Assembly: GCA_016934645.1 (NCBI GenBank)
Contig: JAFGSL010000177.1
Span: forward strand, 1-5,040
Reading direction: 5' to 3'
DNA length: 5,040 nt
Origin: Anaerolineae bacterium
GTDB taxonomy: Bacteria; Chloroflexota; Anaerolineae; B4-G1; SLSP01
Shown here: positions 1 through 5,016 of the stretch, in pieces
Layout of the letters: every line of letters starts with the position of its first letter
How positions within the stretch are numbered: the stretch's first letter is position 1
Translations under genes and position numbers: made by a program
The notes under the pieces: generated by a model
The model's database searches: none
Seen by the model: the letters and a program-made list of their open reading frames with translations, nothing else
Told to the model about the DNA's origin: nothing

Positions 1-174
1 CAGGGCGACCGGAACCGCCCTCGCCGTGGAGTCTTTGCCCTGCGTAGCCCGCGCCGGCCCAATCCTATCGGCGTTACGGTGGTGGACTTGGTAGCCATAC
101 AGGGGAACGTACTGCGCGTGCTGGGTCTGGATGCGATCAACGGCACGCCTTTGTTGGATCTAAAGCCAGCGTGA
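1..174 (+). CDS. trmO: TrmO/TsaA-family tRNA methyltransferase, C-terminal fragment
   Basis: The window opens inside this gene; 57 codons remain, read from base 1 and ending at TGA 172-174. The fragment carries the signature of the TsaA/UPF0066 family: a GVFALRSPRRPNPIG block, then VVDLV, then a C-terminal GLDAINGTPLLDLKPA that matches the family's usual GLDxxDGTPxLDIKPY ending. Established members such as E. coli TrmO (YaeB) use S-adenosylmethionine to N6-methylate t6A37 in tRNA. Many TsaA-domain proteins in anaerobes and archaea have not been tested, so the exact substrate here is an inference. The N-terminal part, with the beta-barrel start, lies outside the window. The next gene begins 99 bases downstream with no obvious terminator between, so this gene may be the upstream member of the metal-related cluster that follows. 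Family assignment is secure; the precise activity is less so. Confidence 0.85.
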   Translation, partial: QGDRNRPRRGVFALRSPRRPNPIGVTVVDLVAIQGNVLRVLGLDAINGTPLLDLKPA

Positions 175-262
175 GGACCTTGCAGTCTTGAGGAAAACAC
201 TTGATGCTGAACCAGGCCAAGAGAACTTAGATGGCTCGGCATCGGAATACTCTGATAAAAAC

Positions 263-267
263 AGGAG
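263..267 (+). promoter_or_regulatory. Ribosome binding site of scaffold-Nudix gene
   Basis: AGGAG lies six bases before the ATG at 274. This fixes the start of the scaffold-Nudix fusion at its first Met and shows that the scaffold domain is translated from its own strong site. Confidence 0.8.
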
Positions 268-273
268 ACCGGT

Positions 274-1131
274 ATGGAACAGCAGGAGAAAACAGAGCAA
301 GTAGTGTATTCGTCCAGGGTCATTGAGGAGGCAACCGATCCCAAGTACAGGCATCGTATGTCTGACCCGGACGCAGTGGGAATCATCCACGGGTGTTGCG
401 GCGATACGATGGAAATCTACCTGCGGCTGGACAATAACAAGATTAGAGAGGCTGCTTTTATGACCGATGGGCACGAATCGGCTATCGCCTGCGCCAATCT
501 GCTTTGCACGATGGTGCAGGGGTTATCGCTGCAAGAAGCCGCGAGGATCAGCCCGGAAGATCTGAGTGATGCCCTGGGTGGTTTGCCCAAGGCAAAGCTT
601 CATTGCGCTAAGTTGACGATCGACACGTTACACAAAGCCGTTACCAGTGGGGAAAAGGTGACAGGGTATCTTGCGGATATCCGCAAATGCATAGGGCACA
701 CTTTGTTGCTGGTTCCCTCGGCAGGCGCGTGTATACGCGATGCAGAAGGACGTATCCTGCTTCTACGACGCAGTGACGGGGATAACCTGTGGGGCTTTCC
801 CGGCGGGATGATCGAGCCGGGTGAAGGGGCCGCCGATGCCGTCAAACGCGAGGTGCACGAGGAGATCGGACTGGAGGTCGAGCCAATGATGCTCATCGGC
901 GTCTACACCAGTCCAGAGTACGCCTTTGCCTATCCCAACGGCGATCAGGTGCAGCCGGTGACGCTTTTCTTCGAGTGCCAGGTTGTAGGTGGTGAACTCC
1001 GGCCGGATTTGGGGGAGATTGTGGAGGCCCGCTATTTCGGTCCGGAAGGTGAATTGCCGCTCATGCGTCCATGCTGTGTGGCCAAGGCGGGAGATGCTTT
1101 CGCGTTCCAGGGACAGGCGTTCTTCCGTTAG
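274..1131 (+). CDS. IscU/NifU-type Fe-S scaffold domain fused to Nudix hydrolase
   Basis: This is a 285-residue protein with two domains in one unbroken frame. Residues about 10-123 match the IscU/NifU N-terminal scaffold: YSSRVIEEATDP at the start, HGCCGD (C41, C42, D44) at the first ligand site, DGHESAIACA (H67, C73) at the second and KLHCAKLTIDTL (C111) at the third. IscU holds a 2Fe-2S cluster with three Cys and a nearby Asp; here the middle Cys is His67. Residues about 147-262 are a Nudix domain with a perfect box: G178, E184, then R192-E193-V194-x-E196-E197-x-G199-L200. Nudix enzymes cleave nucleoside diphosphates linked to another moiety in a Mg-dependent reaction; the substrate cannot be told from the sequence. 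There is no internal ATG between residues 80 and 179. A GTG at 658 after GGGG could permit separate translation of the Nudix part, but a true fusion is more likely. No signal peptide or membrane segment is visible, so it should be cytosolic. Confidence 0.85.
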   Translation: MEQQEKTEQVVYSSRVIEEATDPKYRHRMSDPDAVGIIHGCCGDTMEIYLRLDNNKIREAAFMTDGHESAIACANLLCTMVQGLSLQEAARISPEDLSDALGGLPKAKLHCAKLTIDTLHKAVTSGEKVTGYLADIRKCIGHTLLLVPSAGACIRDAEGRILLLRRSDGDNLWGFPGGMIEPGEGAADAVKREVHEEIGLEVEPMMLIGVYTSPEYAFAYPNGDQVQPVTLFFECQVVGGELRPDLGEIVEARYFGPEGELPLMRPCCVAKAGDAFAFQGQAFFR

Positions 1132-1164
1132 AGTCGCGCGAATCCCCGGCAGAATTTGAGCAGC

Positions 1165-1171
1165 AAGGAGG
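1165..1171 (+). promoter_or_regulatory. Ribosome binding site of ZIP transporter gene
   Basis: AAGGAGG stands six bases before the ATG at 1178, within the 46-base gap after the scaffold-Nudix gene. It is the strongest Shine-Dalgarno match in the window, which suggests efficient independent initiation of the transporter. Confidence 0.8.
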
Positions 1172-1177
1172 ATTTCA

Positions 1178-1912
1178 ATGTTCACCGATGGGTTTCTGGC
1201 TGTGATAGTAGCCAGTTTTCTGGCGTGTGCGGTCACGACAATCGGCATTTACATTATCAGCCGGTACGAGCGTTGGGGCAAAGAACATTCGGCCTATTTT
1301 ATGAGCTTCGCAGCGGGTGTATTGATCTCTGTCTCGTTCATGCACATCATCCCCAAGTCTTTTGAGATGAATGCATCCGCCCCCGCGTTTCTGCTGGTGG
1401 GATTTTTGGGCGTCTACCTGTCCAACCGCCTCTTGAAGCTCTACGTCTGTCATGAGTACGAGTGCACGGATTATGCGATGGGGATCATCCCCATGCTGGG
1501 CATTGGCTTTCACTCTTTTATCGACGGTGTTATCTACGCGGTGACTTTCAACGTCAGCATCCTCACAGGTGTGTTGGCTGCTATCGGGATGGTGCTCCAC
1601 GAGTTTCCTGAAGGGATTGTCACGTTTGTGCTGCTGGATCGGGCAGGCTTCAGCCGGAAAAAGTCGGCCGTGTACGCCTTTTTTGCGGCAGCCCTGTCCA
1701 CACCGTTAGGCGCGTTGATAGCGTATCCCTTCATCAACATCATACAGCGATCTACCTTGGGCATTCTATTAGCGATCTCTGCCGGTGCGCTGGTTTACGT
1801 GGGTGCTTCACACCTACTGCCCGCTGTCGAACAGGAGCAAAAGCGCTATAGCATCTTTGCGCTGGCTGCTGGTGTGTTGGTGGCTGTTGGCATTATCTGG
1901 TCTAAAGGCTGA
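1178..1912 (+). CDS. ZIP-family divalent metal transporter
   Basis: This 244-residue membrane protein has about eight hydrophobic segments (roughly 6-27, 38-58, 69-90, 103-124, 127-152, 165-188, 194-213 and 224-241), the usual ZIP topology and length for bacterial members. The two metal-site helices are plain: HSFIDG in TM4 (H112, D116) and HEFPEG in TM5 (H141, E142, E145), the residues that form the transport site in the family. ZIP proteins carry Zn, Fe, Mn or other divalent metals towards the cytosol; the sequence does not fix the metal. The loop between TM3 and TM4 is short and holds CHEYEC (C91, H92, E93, C96), a possible cytosolic metal-sensing or hand-over site. It starts 46 bases after the scaffold-Nudix gene and ends 19 bases before the CGGC gene, so cotranscription is likely. 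I give no gene symbol because zupT would overstate orthology. Confidence 0.93.
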   Translation: MFTDGFLAVIVASFLACAVTTIGIYIISRYERWGKEHSAYFMSFAAGVLISVSFMHIIPKSFEMNASAPAFLLVGFLGVYLSNRLLKLYVCHEYECTDYAMGIIPMLGIGFHSFIDGVIYAVTFNVSILTGVLAAIGMVLHEFPEGIVTFVLLDRAGFSRKKSAVYAFFAAALSTPLGALIAYPFINIIQRSTLGILLAISAGALVYVGASHLLPAVEQEQKRYSIFALAAGVLVAVGIIWSKG

Positions 1913-1921
1913 ATCTTTTAC

Positions 1922-1927
1922 AGGAGG
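1922..1927 (+). promoter_or_regulatory. Ribosome binding site deciding the CGGC start
   Basis: AGGAGG lies four bases before the ATG at 1932. The open frame extends upstream to 1785, inside the ZIP gene, but only the ATG at 1932 has a good site, and the family motif begins a few residues after it. This supports 1932 as the real start. Confidence 0.75.
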
Positions 1928-1931
1928 CCTG

Positions 1932-2378
1932 ATGAGCGACAAAGTAAAAATCGGCATCATTATCTGCGACCGTTACCGGCGTTGCGCGGGTGGGAAGTGC
2001 CTGCGAGCCTTGCGGAACCGCGAGGGTGCGTTTAGCATCTATGTCGACCAAGAGGTAGAACTGGTGGGGTACACCACCTGCGACGGGTGTCCAGGGGGCA
2101 ACATCGAATATGCTGGGGATGAGATGGTCAGAAATGGCGCGCAGGTCATCCACCTGGCGACAGGACTGGTGGTAGGCTATCCGCCTTGCCCGTATCTGCA
2201 AACTTTCAGAGATTTCTTGGAGACGCGTTATAACGTGCAGGTCGTGGTCGGCACACACCCCATTCCCACAAAGTACCTGGACATGCACACGCGCCTGGGG
2301 ACATGGAAGGACCCGGCCTGGGAGCCGCTGCTCGCTCCGACAATGGCAGACGAGGCCACACGCGAGGCGTATAATTGA
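1932..2378 (+). CDS. CGGC-domain putative metal-binding protein
   Basis: This 148-residue cytosolic protein fits the CGGC domain family in order and spacing: KIGIIICDRYRRCAGGKC (C12, C18, C23), then EGAF, then GYTTCDGCPGG (C50, C53) at the name-giving motif, VIHLATG (H74), PPCPY (C86) and VVVGTH (H109). The family is small, found mostly in anaerobes and methanogens, and is thought from its conserved Cys and His residues to bind metal; no activity is established. Three family features are altered here as I recall the consensus: CGGC reads CDGC, the Cys of HLSSC is Gly78, and the His of CPH is Tyr88. The remaining six Cys could still hold a metal or cluster. The gene starts 19 bases after the ZIP stop, so it is probably made together with the transporter and could receive or sense the imported metal. 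The last residues (about 125-148) look like a loosely conserved tail. Confidence 0.87.
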   Translation: MSDKVKIGIIICDRYRRCAGGKCLRALRNREGAFSIYVDQEVELVGYTTCDGCPGGNIEYAGDEMVRNGAQVIHLATGLVVGYPPCPYLQTFRDFLETRYNVQVVVGTHPIPTKYLDMHTRLGTWKDPAWEPLLAPTMADEATREAYN

Positions 2379-2454
2379 ATGCGTCTACGCTCGTCTGCCG
2401 AACCTCACACAACATTTGACGCAGAATGCAGCGACAGCTATCAAGGTATATGCA
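2379..2454. other. Convergent intergenic gap without a clear terminator
   Basis: These 76 bases separate the stop codons of the two converging clusters. I see no GC-rich hairpin followed by a T run on either strand. A bulged inverted repeat (2363-2371 with 2386-2393) spans the CGGC stop codon but lacks a T tract, so I do not call it a terminator. Termination may be factor-dependent, or the convergent transcripts may overlap. Confidence 0.5.
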
Positions 2455-2913
2455 CTATCCTCCGATTCTCGGGAGAAACAACCCCGTGCGCTGCTGATAG
2501 GCAACATAATCCTGCCCGTAGATTTTTAGCATCTGGCGCTCTTCTTCCACACACTCCAGATACCATAACGGCGCAAAGGCGAACAGCACCCCAAACCACA
2601 GCCAAGCGAAGAAGATACATCCTAGTCCTGCTGAGAGCAAGTAAACGCTGACGTAGATCGGGTGCCGGATATATTTGTACGGGCCGGACTCAATGACGGC
2701 GGGGGAGGCTACGGCCTTACGGAGATGTATGGAGGCGCTAATCCACAACCAGTTGCCGGCGATAACCAGCGCGACGCCGAGCAACAGCAAGGGTATACTC
2801 GCAGTGAAGAGTGTGTCGCGGCTGGCTGTGAATTGTGAGAGAAACAAGAAGAAACCAAAGGCCGGACGGAGCACCTTACTCAACCAACGTGGCATGGTTT
2901 GTCCCTGACTCAT
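2455..2913 (-). CDS. ICMT/PEMT-type membrane methyltransferase
   Basis: The protein is 152 residues from the preferred start. It contains about four hydrophobic stretches and the C-terminal signature of the isoprenylcysteine carboxyl methyltransferase / phospholipid N-methyltransferase superfamily: GPYKYIRHPIY (residues 77-87, with R83-H84-P85), an EEE acidic patch (123-125), and YGQDYVAYQQRTGLFLPR near the end. This region binds S-adenosylmethionine in characterised ICMT proteins. Bacterial members act on lipids or unknown substrates; no prenylated protein is implied. The open frame starts at 2931, but the best AAGGAG site (2920-2925) sits six bases before the ATG at 2911-2913, giving an N-terminus MSQGQTMPRW. 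The gene overlaps the end of the CDF-NifX gene by 38 bases and is the last gene of the minus-strand operon. Family confident, substrate unknown. Confidence 0.85.
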   Translation of the reverse strand: MSQGQTMPRWLSKVLRPAFGFFLFLSQFTASRDTLFTASIPLLLLGVALVIAGNWLWISASIHLRKAVASPAVIESGPYKYIRHPIYVSVYLLSAGLGCIFFAWLWFGVLFAFAPLWYLECVEEERQMLKIYGQDYVAYQQRTGLFLPRIGG

Positions 2914-4135
2914 CATTTGCTCCTTGTCCATCAGGCAAAACCGCTGTTAGCGCCGCTGTCAATGTTGTTGCCTCGGTACGCCGCATTTCTATGCCGGCCT
3001 CGCCGAAGACGTAGACTGGTCCTTTACCGCTTAACTCTTCGCGCATCAGCACTACGTCCGCCTTTTGTGTCACCAGCCACTCGGCTGCGTGAATACCCTT
3101 CGCTTTCTCCTCACCTTGATGCGGGTTGAGGTGCACCGTTTGTTCGATGGCGGCGCCATCGGCCAGACGCACCGTGACCAGCGCGAAGTACGGCGCTTCG
3201 CCAAAGTGCGCGCTGAGCACACCCTCCGGCGTCGCCAGGGGGACGGCGACGCGCATGTGCGTACGCTCTTGCGGCGTGGCGTGGATGAGCACGCGCTCGA
3301 TGTGTGGCACAGCAGCGCGAATGGCGCTATCCATCCGCTGCACGGCCGCTTCGGCTTGTTCTAAATCGTGTACACGCAACGTCACTTCCGCTTCGAGGAA
3401 ACGGAAGCGCCCGGCATTGTGCCCGGTGACCCAACGCAGCGCCGTCACCGCCGGGTCAGCAGTGATCAACTCGCGTACTTGCACCAACGTCTCCGCATCC
3501 AGCGAGGCGTCCAAGAGCACGCGCATTCCGTCGCTGAGCAGGTCCCATCCGGTCTTGACGATGGCGATCACAATGAACAGCGCGGCGATCCGATCCAGTG
3601 GCACATTCACCCATTGCCCGACCAGTGCGGCAAAGACGACGCCCGTGGTGAAAACGTGGGCGCGATATTCCAGCGCATCGGCGATCAACGCGGGCGAGTT
3701 GGCTGCGCGTCCGGCGCGGAGTTCAAACGCGCTAAAGACGAGGGGGATAATCCAGGCGACTACGACGCCCGCCAGCGTCCAGAACGTGACGGTGGGTGGA
3801 GGCGCGGTAGCGGAGAGCGCTTCGCGGGCGATTTCGTAAGCGGTGAGGAACGTCATCCCCGCCAGTCCCACGGCGATGATGTTTTCCAGTTTGTAGAGGC
3901 CATAGGGAAACTGCGCCGTCTTGCGGGTGGCCAGTTTCAACCCGGCCAGCACGGCGATGGCGGTGAGCAAGTCCACGGCATTGTGAATGAGTTCTGCGCC
4001 CACCGCCAGGCTGCCGGAGGCGCGCGCCACGAGCAGGTTGATCCCGATCAGCGTCACGTTGATGCCGATGGAGTACCAGCCCCAACGTTCAACGTTGACG
4101 GGCGGCGCGGTTGGAGCACCGGCATTTCGGGTCAT
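2876..4135 (-). CDS. CDF cation transporter fused to C-terminal NifX/ORP-type domain
   Basis: This is a 419-residue protein. Residues about 17-205 form a six-helix cation diffusion facilitator core: SGSLAVGAELIHNAVD with the TM2 HxxxD pair (H51, D55), the PYGLYKLEN motif (78-86), and TM5 IADALEYRAH, where the usual HxxxD reads E156-x-x-x-H160. Residues about 207-288 resemble the CDF cytoplasmic dimerisation domain, ending IHATP (H285), like the usual VHxEP. Residues about 293-400 match the dinitrogenase iron-molybdenum cofactor (NifX/NafY/ORP) fold: MRVAVPL, then LSAHFGEAPYFALV, then KADVVLMREELSGKGPVYVFGEAGIE. CDF proteins usually export divalent metals from the cytosol by proton exchange; NifX/ORP domains bind metal clusters or their precursors. 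The start at 4135 is chosen because its ATG overlaps the upstream TGA as ATGA; a frame continuing to 4300 would run through the MinD gene and shows a non-protein-like Arg-rich sequence. The preceding SD is weak (AAGG), so translation is probably coupled. Confidence 0.9.
   Translation of the reverse strand: MTRNAGAPTAPPVNVERWGWYSIGINVTLIGINLLVARASGSLAVGAELIHNAVDLLTAIAVLAGLKLATRKTAQFPYGLYKLENIIAVGLAGMTFLTAYEIAREALSATAPPPTVTFWTLAGVVVAWIIPLVFSAFELRAGRAANSPALIADALEYRAHVFTTGVVFAALVGQWVNVPLDRIAALFIVIAIVKTGWDLLSDGMRVLLDASLDAETLVQVRELITADPAVTALRWVTGHNAGRFRFLEAEVTLRVHDLEQAEAAVQRMDSAIRAAVPHIERVLIHATPQERTHMRVAVPLATPEGVLSAHFGEAPYFALVTVRLADGAAIEQTVHLNPHQGEEKAKGIHAAEWLVTQKADVVLMREELSGKGPVYVFGEAGIEMRRTEATTLTAALTAVLPDGQGANDESGTNHATLVE
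2920..2925 (-). promoter_or_regulatory. Ribosome binding site deciding the ICMT start
   Basis: Read on the minus strand, AAGGAG is followed by two adjacent ATG codons at spacings of three (2914-2916) and six (2911-2913) bases. The second has ideal spacing. The first Met of the frame (2929-2931) lacks any such site. The site lies within the 3' end of the CDF-NifX gene. Confidence 0.7.
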
Positions 4136-5016
4136 GGCGCCTTGCTGAAAATCTGCTGCTGCAGGCGTGCCCACGCCTCTTGTAACGCCGCGCTTACTGG
4201 GCCGTTGCCGGCTGTGACCGGCTCGCCGCGCACCATCGCGCCGGTGACGGCGGGATCGTAGGGCAGGCGTCCCACCAGCGGGATGCTCTGCGCGGCGCAA
4301 TAAGCAGCAATGGCCTCCGCCTGCACAGGACTGAGATCGGCCTTGTTGAGCAGCACCAGCGCCGGGATGTTGAAGTGCGCCGCCAGTCCCGAAGCGCGCT
4401 CCAAATCGTGCGCGCCGGAGACCGTCGGTTCAGTGACGATGAGCGCCATATCTGCCCCGGAAAGCGCAGCGATGACGGGACAGCCGATGCCTGGCGGTCC
4501 ATCTACCAGCAGCAGGTCGGCCGCATCATCGAGCGTGCGCAATCGCGCCATCTGCTTCACCAGCGTCACCAGCTTACCGGAGTTCTCTTGCCCGGCAAAG
4601 AGGTGCGCGTGGTAAAGCGGCCCGTAGCGTGTCGTGGCGACAAACCATTGCCCGGCGCGCTGCGGCGTCATCGTAATAGCCTGCACCGGGCACTCGTAGA
4701 AGCACGCGGCGCAGCCCTCGCAGGCGATGGGGTCTACGGTATAAACGCTGCCCGGTTGTACTGCGTCGAAGCGGCAGACCTCGGCGCAGCGCCCGCAGGC
4801 GATACACACGGCGGGGTCAATGCCGGCGATTCTGCCGCCGATAAAGTCGTGCGTCTCTTCCGTGACCGGCGCGAGCACCAATCCCAGATTAGCTGCATCG
4901 ACATCCGCATCGGTCAGGACCACGCGACAATCCTGTGTCGCCAAGTGCGCCAACGCTGCCGTCACCGTCGTCTTGCCTGTTCCGCCTTTGCCGCTGAGAA
5001 TGACGAGTTGTTTCAT
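4132..5016 (-). CDS. MinD-superfamily P-loop ATPase with inserted double ferredoxin domain
   Basis: This 294-residue protein belongs to the MinD/Mrp-like ATPases with a ferredoxin insert. It has a deviant Walker A SGKGGTGKTT (K10 signature Lys, K15), a switch-like DADVDAANLG (36-45), a Walker B-like LLLVDGPPGIG (D172) and NKAD (224-227). Between them lie two complete 4Fe-4S motifs: C71, C74, C77, C81 and C99, C102, C105, C109. The family couples ATP binding to metal-cluster or electron handling. Paralogous pairs are encoded beside NifX/ORP proteins in sulfate reducers (the orange-protein operon), which fits the fused NifX/ORP domain of the next gene. All catalytic and cluster residues are present and the length is normal. 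GGAG (5022-5025) stands five bases before the ATG. Both gene junctions are ATGA overlaps, implying stoichiometric, coupled synthesis with its neighbours. It is cytosolic, and no regulatory region is visible within the window. Confidence 0.95.
   Translation of the reverse strand: MKQLVILSGKGGTGKTTVTAALAHLATQDCRVVLTDADVDAANLGLVLAPVTEETHDFIGGRIAGIDPAVCIACGRCAEVCRFDAVQPGSVYTVDPIACEGCAACFYECPVQAITMTPQRAGQWFVATTRYGPLYHAHLFAGQENSGKLVTLVKQMARLRTLDDAADLLLVDGPPGIGCPVIAALSGADMALIVTEPTVSGAHDLERASGLAAHFNIPALVLLNKADLSPVQAEAIAAYCAAQSIPLVGRLPYDPAVTGAMVRGEPVTAGNGPVSAALQEAWARLQQQIFSKAP

Noticed and set aside
188..256. Possible sigma-70 promoter before the scaffold-Nudix gene
   Set aside because: TTGA-type -35 candidates (188, 201) have no -10 match at 16-18 bases. 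The pair TTAGAT (228) and TCTGAT (251) has only two and four consensus matches. Too weak to call.
763..1248. Open frame on the minus strand opposite the Nudix domain
   Set aside because: It has no recognisable motif and lies opposite a domain with a perfect Nudix box. It is a shadow frame, as is the minus-strand frame at 1175-1600 opposite the ZIP gene.
1785..1931. N-terminal extension of the CGGC frame by 49 codons
   Set aside because: It is out-of-frame sequence of the ZIP gene. A clear AGGAGG site precedes the ATG at 1932, and the family motif starts just after it.
2363..2393. Inverted repeat around the CGGC stop codon as a terminator
   Set aside because: The stem is about eight pairs with a bulged G and a 14-base loop, and no T run follows on either strand, so it does not look like an intrinsic terminator.
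2466..2477. TTCTC-GG-GAGAA inverted repeat near the end of the ICMT gene
   Set aside because: The stem is too short with a two-base loop, lies in coding sequence and has no T tract.
3368..4261. Long open frame on the plus strand opposite the CDF-NifX gene
   Set aside because: The translation is rich in Arg, Gly, Gln and His with no recognisable domain. It is explained by codon bias of the well-supported gene on the other strand. The same applies to the plus-strand frame at 3126-3839.
4136..4300. N-terminal extension of the CDF-NifX frame by 55 codons
   Set aside because: It lies inside the MinD/ferredoxin gene in another frame, is Arg/Gly/Pro-rich without motif, and the ATG at 4133-4135 gives an ATGA overlap and a normal CDF N-terminus.
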